From an uncultured Zetaproteobacteria bacterium (GTDB lineage Bacteria > Pseudomonadota > Zetaproteobacteria > Mariprofundales > Mariprofundaceae): a DNA stretch of 38,547 bases. The DNA lies in assembly GCA_947311495.1 (NCBI GenBank), contig CAMZLG010000052.1:1-38547 (forward strand), read 5' to 3'. The translations under genes were made by a program, and so were the position numbers. Below are positions 17,745-25,544 of this stretch, piece by piece. Below the pieces are notes generated by a model. The model did not search any database. It was not told the DNA's origin and saw only the letters and a list, made by a program, of their open reading frames with translations. The stretch's first letter is position 1, and every line of letters begins with the position of its first letter.

Positions 17745-18953
17745 ATGTCGGTGAATAAAGTTGTATTAGCATATTCAGGTGGGTTGGATACATCCATCAT
17801 CCTCAAATGGTTGCAAGACACCTATCAATGTGAAGTGGTGACATTCACTGCTGATATTGGGCAGGGTGAAGAAGTTGAAGAAGCGCGCAGCAAAGCTGAA
17901 GCCTGTGGTGCATCTGCGATTTATATTGATGATTTAACCGAAGAATATGTACGCGATTTTGTATTCCCTATGTTCCGCGCCAATGCGATTTATGAAGGCG
18001 AATATTTATTGGGCACATCGATTGCCCGCCCATTAATTTCCAAGCGTATGATTGAGATTGCCAACATCGAAGGTGCGGATGCGGTTGCCCATGGCGCAAC
18101 CGGCAAAGGCAATGACCAAGTGCGTTTTGAGCTCGGTTTTTATGCGCTTAAGCCTGATGTGAAAGTGATTGCGCCGTGGCGCGAATGGGATTTGAACTCG
18201 CGTAATGATATGTTGGCATATTGCGATAAACATAATATCCCAGTTGAGCGCAAACGTGAAAATTCCAAGTCGCCGTATTCTATGGATGCGAATTTATTGC
18301 ATATTTCTTATGAAGGTTATGATTTGGAAGACCCTTGGGTTGCACCAGGTGAAGACATGTGGCGTTGGTCAGTCTCGCCTGAAAATGCACCCGATACGCC
18401 TGAAGAAATTGAATTGACCTATAAAGGTGGCGATATTGTTGCCATCAATGGCAAAACCATGACGCCTGCGGAAGTGTTGCGTGAGTTGAATCGCGTGGGT
18501 GGTAAACATGGTATTGGTCGCATTGATATTGTGGAAAATCGTTATGTAGGTATGAAATCACGCGGTTGTTATGAAACACCGGGTGGTACGATTATGCTTA
18601 AAGCGCATAGGGCGATTGAGAGCATTACCTTGGATAGAGAAGCAGCGCATTTGAAAGATGAATTGATGCCACGGTATGCCAAACTGATTTACAATGGTTA
18701 TTGGTTTGCCCCTGAAACACGCATGATGCAATCAGCGATTGATGCATCTCAAGCCACGGTGAATGGTGATGTACGCCTGAAACTGTATAAAGGCAACGTG
18801 ATGGTGCTTGGTCGCCGTTCGGACAATTCATTATTTGATGAGCGTTTATGCACATTTGAAGATGATGAAGGCGCGTATAACCAGAAGGACGCGGATGGTT
18901 TTATCAAACTTAATGCACTTCGCTTGCGTATGAATCAGTTGGCAGGCAAATAA
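17745..18953 (+). CDS. argG: argininosuccinate synthase (ArgG)
   Basis: Ligates citrulline and aspartate with ATP in arginine synthesis. The 402-residue protein starts with [18 protein letters not shown] containing the N-type ATP PP-loop SGGLDTS. It also has [22 protein letters not shown], and [22 protein letters not shown] precedes the ATG. The cytochrome b561-like gene follows two bases after its stop, so the two may share a message although they are functionally unrelated. Confidence 0.96.
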   Translation: MSVNKVVLAYSGGLDTSIILKWLQDTYQCEVVTFTADIGQGEEVEEARSKAEACGASAIYIDDLTEEYVRDFVFPMFRANAIYEGEYLLGTSIARPLISKRMIEIANIEGADAVAHGATGKGNDQVRFELGFYALKPDVKVIAPWREWDLNSRNDMLAYCDKHNIPVERKRENSKSPYSMDANLLHISYEGYDLEDPWVAPGEDMWRWSVSPENAPDTPEEIELTYKGGDIVAINGKTMTPAEVLRELNRVGGKHGIGRIDIVENRYVGMKSRGCYETPGGTIMLKAHRAIESITLDREAAHLKDELMPRYAKLIYNGYWFAPETRMMQSAIDASQATVNGDVRLKLYKGNVMVLGRRSDNSLFDERLCTFEDDEGAYNQKDADGFIKLNALRLRMNQLAGK

Positions 18954-18955
18954 TC

Positions 18956-19624
18956 ATGGCTGAACAAACCTTCGCTAAACCTATTCGGATTTTACATAGC
19001 TTGTTTGCACTGGCTGTGATTGCACAACTTAGCGTGGGTCATTTGATGACTGTGCCTGAAGTTGAAAAACCAGCAGAGCATCATACGTCCATACATTTGG
19101 TGACACCTGCATTTGCGCATGAAAGTGATGCAGCACCTGTGTTGAATGCGGATGGCAGCGTGGAAGAAAGCTTGGGTTTTGAAGTGCATGAACTTTTGGG
19201 CTTATTCATCGCTGGGTTGATGGTGATTCGCATTTTATTGGCAATGACATCGCTCCCTGGTGCGAACTGGCGCGAATTATTCCCATGGATGTTTGCGGAT
19301 GGGCGGAAACAGTTGGCACATGAGTTATCCACGCAAATGAGCGGTTGGGTGAAATTGAAGCTTGCACCACCTGAAGATGGGGAAGCGGTTGCGCGTAGTG
19401 TGCATGGCTTTATTCTCTTAGCGACTGCAATCATGGCGATATCAGGCACCCGTCTTTATTTTGGTTGGAGCACCTCAGCCCCGCAAACCGATGCAGTGGA
19501 AGCCATTGCGGAAATTCATGAAACAGTGGTTGTTATCTTACAAGCCTTATTGGCGATGCATATTGGGGCAGTGGCGCTGCATCAAATGCAGGGGCATAAT
19601 ATTCTGGCTAAAATTAAACCTTAA
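18956..19624 (+). CDS. cytochrome b561-like membrane protein
   Basis: 222 residues with four predicted transmembrane helices and His residues in the pattern of bacterial di-heme b561/Ni,Fe-hydrogenase b-type cytochromes: IRILHSLFALAVIAQ (TM1), VHELLGLFIAGLMV (TM2), VHGFILLATAIMAISG (TM3), and IHETVVVILQALLAMHIGAVALHQ (TM4). Between TM1 and TM2 lies an unusually long, His-rich, Ala/Pro-containing loop of about 40 residues (EKPAEHHTSIHLVTPAFAHES). It probably passes electrons at the inner membrane. The partner is not visible. The stop overlaps the convergent MarR gene by 4 bases. Confidence 0.8.
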   Translation: MAEQTFAKPIRILHSLFALAVIAQLSVGHLMTVPEVEKPAEHHTSIHLVTPAFAHESDAAPVLNADGSVEESLGFEVHELLGLFIAGLMVIRILLAMTSLPGANWRELFPWMFADGRKQLAHELSTQMSGWVKLKLAPPEDGEAVARSVHGFILLATAIMAISGTRLYFGWSTSAPQTDAVEAIAEIHETVVVILQALLAMHIGAVALHQMQGHNILAKIKP

Positions 19625-20061
19625 CCTTTATTCAATAGAAGTAAGATTTTATTGAATGTTTGCCTGCGTTCACCGAGTGCACCAAAGATTTCAAGGTCGA
19701 TAGATTCAATATCTTTCATGGCTTGTGGTACAAGGGTTAATGCTTTTTTGGTGAGTGATAAAGAGCGCGCTCGCGCATCCGTTTTGCTTCGTTTACGAAG
19801 CACCATTTTTCGCTCTTCAAGCTGACGCACTGCTTTAGAAAATGCCATTTTATCAATGCCCATGAGCTGGCTTACTTGCGCTTGCGAGGGCTGTTTACCT
19901 TGCTCTTCAAACCATGCAATGGATGCCATCATGACAAATTGGGTGTGCGTAAACTGGTGGGGTTTTAACACGGCATTCACCCGCTTAAACCATGCGTTAT
20001 GCAGCTTCCAAAATTGAAAACCAACACTTTCTTGTGGTGTTTGTACGTCAAATATACTCAT
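19621..20061 (-). CDS. MarR-family transcriptional regulator
   Basis: A 146-residue winged helix-turn-helix protein. The recognition part is QPSQAQVSQLMGIDKMAFSKAVRQLEERKMVLRKRSKTDARARSLSLTKKALTL (about 57-112), including the wing with the typical DxRxR. Flanking helices would form the dimer. It overlaps the upstream SRPBCC gene by 4 bases and is co-transcribed with it. MarR proteins commonly repress their own operon, and a palindrome sits before the SRPBCC gene. The effector is unknown. Confidence 0.88.
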   Translation of the reverse strand: MSIFDVQTPQESVGFQFWKLHNAWFKRVNAVLKPHQFTHTQFVMMASIAWFEEQGKQPSQAQVSQLMGIDKMAFSKAVRQLEERKMVLRKRSKTDARARSLSLTKKALTLVPQAMKDIESIDLEIFGALGERRQTFNKILLLLNKG

Positions 20062-20480
20062 GAATGCTCCCTTGCCTCACATACGCTTTTTAAGCCAATT
20101 AAAGCATTTGGTAAACCTTTTTTAATAGCATTGCCAATTAGTTTACCAAATATGGGGCTAAGTAAACCTTCAAAGCGGACGGTGTGAGTTACCCATGTTC
20201 CCTTTTCATTGGGTGTAAGCTGATGCTCAAATATCAACCTGCAAAGTGGCAACTTGGTTTCAGTCGTAAAAGATTGGTCTTGGCTCGCTTCGGTGAGTAT
20301 GAATCGGCTTTTTGGGCCATGCATGGGCTTCAGTGTTCCCGTTGTTCCTACGCAAAAGTCACCTTCTAAACTTGAATCTAACACATCTTTATCCCAAGTA
20401 TTCCAATGGCTAACATCCTGATATTGTTTAAAAATGACATCAGGTGAGGTGTTGATTTGTATGTTTTGTTCTATAATCAT
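20058..20480 (-). CDS. SRPBCC-family (polyketide cyclase-like) protein
   Basis: A 140-residue cytoplasmic protein with an SRPBCC layout: IEQNIQINTSPDVIFKQYQDVSHWNTWDKDV opens the fold, GTTGTLKPMHGPKSRFILTEA forms central strands, and FGKLIGNAIKKGLPNALIGLKSVCE is the C-terminal helix. It is the first gene of a two-gene unit with marR. Members bind small hydrophobic ligands, so a role in handling or sensing the MarR effector is plausible but unproven. No ribosome site is evident before the ATG. Confidence 0.78.
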   Translation of the reverse strand: MIIEQNIQINTSPDVIFKQYQDVSHWNTWDKDVLDSSLEGDFCVGTTGTLKPMHGPKSRFILTEASQDQSFTTETKLPLCRLIFEHQLTPNEKGTWVTHTVRFEGLLSPIFGKLIGNAIKKGLPNALIGLKSVCEAREHS

Positions 20481-20490
20481 GCGGAATAAG

Positions 20491-20515
20491 GTAAATTAGT
20501 TTACTTAACAGTCAA
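20491..20515 (-). promoter_or_regulatory. candidate MarR operator and promoter
   Basis: The palindrome GTAAA-TTAG-TTTAC (20491-20504) lies 10 bases upstream of the SRPBCC-marR unit. On the minus strand a TTGACT -35-like hexamer (20510-20515) precedes it, placing the palindrome in the promoter spacer. That is where an autorepressing MarR dimer would bind. The regulator-site link is inferred. Confidence 0.4.
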
Positions 20516-20572
20516 GGGAGAGAGCTGAATATAACTGGTTAGATTTATCTTGTTACGGTATAAATAGCAGAT

Positions 20573-21010
20573 ATGATTGATTTAATGGACTACCTTATCA
20601 TTTTTGCAGTATTTATAATTGTTGTGATTACCGTTAGAAAAAGTTCTCAGGTAGAGAAGCAGAAAAAACGTGAAAAAGTCACAGCCTTATTTTTGGGAAG
20701 AACCCCCTTAACTACTCAACAATTTTATGAAAAGCATTATCAAGCTTTAGGAGTCCCATTTGAAATTATTGAGAAAGTGAAAACTATTTTAGAAGAGGTT
20801 CTTCAAGAAGACTTATCATGTTTATCAGTAGAAGATGACTTTTCACAGAATTTAAGCTTTTTTTGGGACTTTGATTCCATGGCAGATGTGGAACTTATTT
20901 TGAGTATTGAAGAAGAGTTTGGGATTACTATTTCTGATACAGAGGCACAAAAAACGCATACTATAGATGATATTATTAAATTGATTGTTAGTAAGACGAA
21001 GGTTCCTTAA
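20573..21010 (+). CDS. membrane-anchored acyl-carrier-protein-like protein
   Basis: 145 residues. One N-terminal transmembrane segment, YLIIFAVFIIVVITV (about 7-21), is followed by a charged juxtamembrane stretch. The C-terminal domain of about 85 residues resembles acyl carrier proteins: DFDSMADVELILSIEEEFGITISD, with the candidate phosphopantetheine Ser near 102 in DSM (DSL in typical ACP), then HTIDDIIKLIV as the last helix. It may belong with DUF1493-type ACP-like proteins; this is from memory. No ketosynthase or acyltransferase is nearby. The sequence is AT-rich and no ribosome site is clear; ATG 20585 is an alternative start. It overlaps the convergent tcdA-like gene by 23 bases. Confidence 0.7.
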   Translation: MIDLMDYLIIFAVFIIVVITVRKSSQVEKQKKREKVTALFLGRTPLTTQQFYEKHYQALGVPFEIIEKVKTILEEVLQEDLSCLSVEDDFSQNLSFFWDFDSMADVELILSIEEEFGITISDTEAQKTHTIDDIIKLIVSKTKVP

Positions 21011-21740
21011 TTTTTTCCAATATTTGCTTAATGGCATAACCTGCAACCATAAAGCCAAAGATATTGGGCAGGTATGAAATGGTACCATTGGTGGCGCGAG
21101 GTCTGGCATCAGGTTCACCGGGGATTGGCTCATGCGGCAAAGCATTGATAGCTTTTTCCGATGAGAAAATCACGGGATATTTGAGATTTCCCCCGAGTTT
21201 TTTCAAGCTGCCACGTAATGCCCGGGCAAGACCGCAAGTATGGGTTTTGTTTAAGGTGGTGACTTCTGTTTTACTGACATCAGTTCGCCCTCCAGCACCA
21301 AGTGCGGAAACAATAGGGATGCCCGCTTGTTGGCATGCATACACTAGGGCTGCTTTGCAGACCACAGAATCAATACAATCCAATACATAGTCGGGCTCAT
21401 ACTCAGTAAGCAATTCATCTACATTTTCAGGATGAATAAAATCATCGTGGATATTGATATGCACATCAGGGTTGATGCTGGCGATACGCTTGGCTGCAAC
21501 ATCTGTTTTTTTCTCGCCCACATTGGACTGTTGGGTAATCAGTTGCCTGTTTAAATTAGATAAACCCACCAGATCATGGTCAAGCAAGGTCATTTTACCG
21601 ATGCCAATGCGCGCCATGGCTTCGGTTGCCGCGCCACCCACACCACCAAGCCCTGCAATCAACACATGTTTACTGGCAAGCAAATCTACACCCTCTTTGC
21701 CAATTAAAATTTCAGTGCGTTCGTAGAATGGGTTGCTCAT
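20988..21740 (-). CDS. tcdA: TcdA/ThiF-like E1 superfamily protein (probable tRNA ct6A dehydratase)
   Basis: A UBA/ThiF-fold adenylating enzyme of 250 residues: Rossmann loop VLIAGLGGVGGAATEAMARIG (about 26-46), LLDHDLVGLSNLNRQL, KTDVAAKRIASINPDV, and DCIDSVVCKAALVYAC. The order and the following block GAGGRTDVSKTEVTTLNKT resemble E. coli TcdA (YgdL/CsdL), which cyclises t6A to ct6A in tRNA using ATP. ThiF, MoeB and HesA are less likely because the CxxC zinc pairs are not seen. It overlaps tatD by 4 bases and ends a tatD-tcdA unit. Confidence 0.75.
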   Translation of the reverse strand: MSNPFYERTEILIGKEGVDLLASKHVLIAGLGGVGGAATEAMARIGIGKMTLLDHDLVGLSNLNRQLITQQSNVGEKKTDVAAKRIASINPDVHINIHDDFIHPENVDELLTEYEPDYVLDCIDSVVCKAALVYACQQAGIPIVSALGAGGRTDVSKTEVTTLNKTHTCGLARALRGSLKKLGGNLKYPVIFSSEKAINALPHEPIPGEPDARPRATNGTISYLPNIFGFMVAGYAIKQILEKIKEPSSY

Positions 21741-22483
21741 AGTTTAAATAAATCCTTGGCATGCTGGCTGCATATATTTAGTACATTCTCGGCACTGTGC
21801 CCACTTAATTTCGCTACGATATTAGCAACTACGATTAACTCTTTGGGTTCGTTGCGCGCATCTTTGCCTAAACCATCAGGTGCATCTGTTTCCAACAAAA
21901 TATGTTCTAAAGGTAGGTGGCTTAACAAGCTTTTCGTTTTCTCTGTATCAGCTTTTAATAAACGCGTTCCAATACCGATTTTAAAATCATGATTTATAAA
22001 GGATTGGGCTTGTTGGATATTGCCCGTAAATCCATGAATGACACCACGCAAACCTGAATGTTTTGCCAATAATTCAGTGACCAAATGATGGGCTTGCACA
22101 CTATGAATAATCACGGGTAAATCATGTTTGGCTGCCAAACCAAGTTGGGCTTCAAACCAGTAGGTTTGTTTTGCGATGTCGGGTTTATTGGGGGATAAGT
22201 CTAAGCCGCATTCGCCCACAGCCACAGCATCATCAAGCAAGTCATCGAGTAGTTCCAAATGTTCTTCGGTGTGCAAATCACAAAACCAAGGGTGGATGCC
22301 GTACGCCAAATAAATATTGGGATACTTTTGTTCCAAGGTTTGTTGCTGCTCCCAAGCATGAAAGGCTGTCCCGGGGACAATGAACTTATCAATGCCAGCT
22401 TGCATGGCTTGTTGCAGCACATGGGTTAAATCATCGGCAAATGCTTTGTGGTCAAGATGACAATGGCTATCCACCCAAGACAT
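21737..22483 (-). CDS. tatD: TatD-family metal-dependent hydrolase
   Basis: A 248-residue TIM-barrel hydrolase. Metal ligands are seen in the usual places: DSHCHLD (about 5-11), VGECGLDLS near 91-99, the His of IIHSVQAHH, IHGFTGN, and LLETDAPDGLG near 196-206. Family members are 3'-5' exonucleases or DNases, and paralogues TatD, YcfH and YjjV are hard to tell apart. Gene symbol is therefore at family level. The next gene, tcdA-like, overlaps by 4 bases. Confidence 0.85.
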   Translation of the reverse strand: MSWVDSHCHLDHKAFADDLTHVLQQAMQAGIDKFIVPGTAFHAWEQQQTLEQKYPNIYLAYGIHPWFCDLHTEEHLELLDDLLDDAVAVGECGLDLSPNKPDIAKQTYWFEAQLGLAAKHDLPVIIHSVQAHHLVTELLAKHSGLRGVIHGFTGNIQQAQSFINHDFKIGIGTRLLKADTEKTKSLLSHLPLEHILLETDAPDGLGKDARNEPKELIVVANIVAKLSGHSAENVLNICSQHAKDLFKL

Positions 22484-22487
22484 GGAA

Positions 22488-23279
22488 CTAACCTTTACGC
22501 TGAATCCAAATCAGCGTGGCAATGCCTGCAATAACCATGGCAGAGGATTGCAGCATACCCATGGTGATGTTGGCAAAGATAAAACCAAGCTGGGCATCGG
22601 GTTCGCGGAAGTTTTCGCAGAAAATACGTGCGGCGGCATAACCAAGCAAAAAGATGGCAATACGTGTGCCGCTTTTCCACGGTTTTTTGCGTGTAAACCA
22701 TAAAACAAGGAACAGTAAAATGCCTTCCAAAGCCAATTCGTATAGTTGGCTGGGATGGCGAGGCACATCACCTGCACCAGGGAAAATCATTGCCCAAGGC
22801 ACTTGATTTGGGTCAGTCACGCGACCCCAAAGTTCACCATTGATAAAGTTACCAAAACGCCCAAAGGCAAGACCGAGTGGGGCAACCACAGCAAAGTTAT
22901 CCAGTAGCTTTAAGTAAGGTAAACTATGACGTGAGCAATACCACCAACCCGCCAAAACAGAGCCTAAGAAACCACCATGAAATGACATGCCACCATTCCA
23001 TACATAAAACACTTTGATAGGGTTATCTAAATAAAAGGATGGGTTGTAGAACAAGACATACCAAATCCGACCACCCAAAATGACGCCAAGAATAAGAAAG
23101 GTGAATAGATTCTCAAATTGTTCAGGTTGAACAGAAGTGCCCCAAAGCTTTTGTTCTTTGAGTTGAATTTGAACTAACTTCCAAGCTGACATAAAAGCAA
23201 ACACATACATCAAACCATACCAATGAATTGCAATTGGCCCGAGCTGCAGGGCAACAGGGTCAATATGCGGGGCTAACAT
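22488..23279 (-). CDS. lgt: prolipoprotein diacylglyceryl transferase (Lgt)
   Basis: Attaches diacylglycerol from phosphatidylglycerol to the lipobox Cys of prelipoproteins at the inner membrane. About seven hydrophobic segments are visible. GGMSFHGGFLGSVLAG and the Lgt signature GLAFGRFGNFINGELWGRVTD carry the conserved Arg, Asn and Glu residues, and HPSQLYELALEG follows. The ORF track starts at 23309. ATG 23279 gives the typical beginning MLAPHIDPVALQLGPIAIHWYGLMY and leaves a 4-base gap to uppP, so it is preferred. Confidence 0.95.
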   Translation of the reverse strand: MLAPHIDPVALQLGPIAIHWYGLMYVFAFMSAWKLVQIQLKEQKLWGTSVQPEQFENLFTFLILGVILGGRIWYVLFYNPSFYLDNPIKVFYVWNGGMSFHGGFLGSVLAGWWYCSRHSLPYLKLLDNFAVVAPLGLAFGRFGNFINGELWGRVTDPNQVPWAMIFPGAGDVPRHPSQLYELALEGILLFLVLWFTRKKPWKSGTRIAIFLLGYAAARIFCENFREPDAQLGFIFANITMGMLQSSAMVIAGIATLIWIQRKG

Positions 23280-23283
23280 GGGT

Positions 23284-24102
23284 TTACCAAACCATCCAAA
23301 GCAAAACACTGCCTAAAATGACACGGTAAATCACAAAAGGACCCATGCCGATTTGATTTAAGAATTTAAGAAAATAATGAATACAAATATAGGCTGAAAC
23401 CACAGATACGATATAACCAAGCAGTAAGGTGTCTAATCCTGCGGCTTGGTTGGGTTGCTCAATCCAGTCTTTAATTTTTAAGCCACCAGCTAAAAAGATG
23501 ACGGGAATAGAAAGCAGGAATGAAAAGCGAGCAGCCGCTTCACGGGTATAACCCAATAACAGCGCACCAGTCATGGTGATGCCTGAGCGGGATGTGCCCG
23601 GAATAAGTGCTAACGCCTGCAACAAACCGACAATCAGCGCATCATTCAAGCGCCAATCTTTATCATGGCGCTTTTGTTTGCCTGTTTTGTCCGAAAGCCA
23701 GAGCAGTAAACCAAAACCAATCGATGCCCAACCAATCACGGTCACTGAGCGTAAATCATGCTCAATATAATCTTTGAATGCTAAACCAATAATGCCGACG
23801 GGTATGGTGGCAATTAAAATCATCCACGCCATTTGCCCATCTTTATCGGCTTTCCAATTGCGTTGTTGGATGGTGGTGCTAAGCCCAGAACCCATGAGCG
23901 CCAAATCAGTGCGGAAATAATAAATAATCGCGGTTAATGTGCCCCAATGCACCATGCAATCAAAGGCTAAACCTTGGTCTTGCCAAGGAGATACAAGTGG
24001 TACCAACGCCAAATGTGCTGATGATGAAATGGGTAGAAACTCGGTTAAACCTTGAATAAGACCAAGCACGACGGCTTGGAATGCGCTTAAAGACTCACTC
24101 AT
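23284..24102 (-). CDS. uppP: undecaprenyl-diphosphatase (UppP/BacA)
   Basis: Recycles undecaprenyl diphosphate to the monophosphate carrier for peptidoglycan and LPS precursors. The 272-residue integral membrane protein has GLIQGLTEFLPISSSAHL near the N-terminus and PGTSRSGITMTGALLLG near 168-184, the two conserved active-site segments. The start overlaps the DAHP synthase stop by 4 bases, and lgt follows after 4 bases, so aroG-uppP-lgt-tatD-tcdA reads as one long transcript. Confidence 0.95.
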   Translation of the reverse strand: MSESLSAFQAVVLGLIQGLTEFLPISSSAHLALVPLVSPWQDQGLAFDCMVHWGTLTAIIYYFRTDLALMGSGLSTTIQQRNWKADKDGQMAWMILIATIPVGIIGLAFKDYIEHDLRSVTVIGWASIGFGLLLWLSDKTGKQKRHDKDWRLNDALIVGLLQALALIPGTSRSGITMTGALLLGYTREAAARFSFLLSIPVIFLAGGLKIKDWIEQPNQAAGLDTLLLGYIVSVVSAYICIHYFLKFLNQIGMGPFVIYRVILGSVLLWMVW

Positions 24103-25163
24103 GCTTGGCGGCGTTGTTGCACAGCTTTGGCTAGAGTCTCTAACATCGGCTCAGTATCTTGCCATGAAATACAAGCATCTGTGATGCTCACCCCATATTT
24201 GAGCGGTGTATCAGGGTCATTATTTTGTCTGCCTTCATTCAGGTGGCTTTCAATCATCACACCTTTGATGCTGTGGTTGCCTGCTGCGATTTGCGCAGCC
24301 ACATCATGACCCACATCAATTTGACGTTGGTGTTGTTTGAGTGAATTGGCATGAGAGAAATCAATCATCACACCTGACTCAATGTTTGCGCCTTCAAGCT
24401 TTTCAATAGCATGAGCCACGCTTGCTGCATCATAATTGGGTTTATCATTGCCGCCACGAAGAATGATATGGCAGTCATCATTACCACTGGTTTCAAAAAT
24501 AGCGGACTTGCCTTCTTTGGTCAGGGATAAGAAGTGATGGGGGTGTGATGCTGCACCAATAGCATCAATGGCAATGCTAAAGCCACCATTGGTACTGTTT
24601 TTAAAACCAATAGGGCAAGAAATGCCAGATGCCAATTCCCTATGCCCTTGGCTTTCCGTGGTGCGTGCGCCAATCGCGCCCCAGCTGACCAAATCAGCAA
24701 CATATTGCGGCGTAATCAAATCTAAAAATTCTGTTCCCGCAGGCACACCCATATTATTGATATCCAATAAAAGTTTGCGTGCTTTACGAATGCCCGCGTT
24801 AATATCAAAGGAATTATCCAAGTGAGGGTCGTTAATCAAACCTTTCCAACCAACGGTTGTCCGTGGTTTTTCAAAATACACGCGCATGATAATCAATAAG
24901 TCATCGGCATACTTTTCACGTGCTTGTTGAATTAACGCAGCATATTCAAGGGCTGCCTTGGTATCATGGATGGAGCAAGGGCCAACAATGACCAAAAGGC
25001 GGTCATCTTCATCATGCAGAATGCGGTGGGTAGCTTGGCGCGTTTCAAAAATTGTTTTGGCGGCAATATCGGTAATGGGATATTCCGAGTGAACGTCCAA
25101 AGGTGAACTTACTTCGCGTAAGTCTGTAATCCGAAGGTCATCGGTGAGGTGGGATGCAGACAC
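24099..25163 (-). CDS. aroG: 3-deoxy-7-phosphoheptulonate synthase (DAHP synthase, AroG/F/H type)
   Basis: Condenses PEP and erythrose-4-phosphate, the first step of aromatic amino acid synthesis. The class I alpha form is about 354 residues: DDLRITDLREV, DDRLLVIVGPCSIHD, MRVYFEKPRTTVGWKGLINDP, GARTTESQGHRELASG, FKNSTNGG, and VMIDFSHANS. The ORF track starts at a TTG at 25184, but an AGGAGAG lies inside that extension, eight bases before a GTG at 25163. The GTG is therefore the likely start. Which aromatic amino acid inhibits it cannot be decided, so the symbol is at family level. Confidence 0.92.
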   Translation of the reverse strand: MSASHLTDDLRITDLREVSSPLDVHSEYPITDIAAKTIFETRQATHRILHDEDDRLLVIVGPCSIHDTKAALEYAALIQQAREKYADDLLIIMRVYFEKPRTTVGWKGLINDPHLDNSFDINAGIRKARKLLLDINNMGVPAGTEFLDLITPQYVADLVSWGAIGARTTESQGHRELASGISCPIGFKNSTNGGFSIAIDAIGAASHPHHFLSLTKEGKSAIFETSGNDDCHIILRGGNDKPNYDAASVAHAIEKLEGANIESGVMIDFSHANSLKQHQRQIDVGHDVAAQIAAGNHSIKGVMIESHLNEGRQNNDPDTPLKYGVSITDACISWQDTEPMLETLAKAVQQRRQA

Positions 25164-25378
25164 TTTTCTCTCTCCTAAGCACAAAAGCTATAATTCATGC
25201 CATCTATTAATATGAACAAGGCGCATAGTATAGTCATTTCTGTAAAATTCACGACATGGATAATAAACATGTTTTCAGTGACATAAGTAACGAAGTGAAA
25301 TCGTCCTCAAAAAGCATACCAAAATGGCGTATCGCTGCAAGCCTAATAGCAGTCGTGGTTTAGGTGAATATAATGAAG

Positions 25379-25402
25379 TTATGCACAGCTTTCTGTGGAT
25401 AA
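25379..25402 (+). promoter_or_regulatory. two inverted DnaA boxes
   Basis: TTATGCACA (25379-25387) and TGTGGATAA (25394-25402, reverse of TTATCCACA) both match the TTATNCACA consensus exactly and face each other with 6 bases between. In E. coli, DnaA binding to the nrdAB promoter couples dNTP supply to replication. A similar role for this class II reductase is inferred. No dnaA, dnaN or unwinding-element array is nearby, so an origin is less likely. Confidence 0.65.
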
Positions 25403-25428
25403 GTTGTGAATCATATTTGTATAAAACC

Positions 25429-25472
25429 ACTACAAATTGTGTCTTGCTTAGTTTTTAACCACAAGATATGGT
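25429..25472 (+). promoter_or_regulatory. candidate tandem NrdR-like boxes
   Basis: ACTACAAATTGTGT (25429-25442) and ACCACAAGATATGGT (25458-25472) share ACYACAA and begin 29 bases apart, close to the three-turn spacing typical of NrdR box pairs. The match to the NrdR consensus is only partial. Confidence 0.3.
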
Positions 25473-25544
25473 ATCGCACAGTTTGGCGCTGCATGAAAGA
25501 AAATTCATTTAAAATTCATGTTAAGCGCAAGGGGAGTGCATTTT

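Larger units (their letters stand above)
25164..25544 (+). promoter_or_regulatory. upstream region of nrdJ, divergent from DAHP synthase
   Basis: 381 bases with no credible gene. It holds the aroG ribosome site (CTCTCCT, 25167-25173 on the plus strand), two DnaA boxes (25379-25402), a possible pair of NrdR-like boxes (25429-25472) and the nrdJ ribosome site GGGGAG (25531-25536). The stretch 25190-25370 is AT-rich, and nothing further is recognised in it. Confidence 0.7.

Noticed and set aside
25164-25544. Possible replication origin because of DnaA boxes
   Set aside because: Only two consensus boxes, no dnaA, dnaN, gidA or other usual origin neighbours, and no repeated AT-rich 13-mers; a promoter role is simpler.
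25164-25544. Cobalamin riboswitch upstream of nrdJ
   Set aside because: No recognisable B12-box or conserved core stems could be found before nrdJa or in the nrdJa-nrdJb gap.
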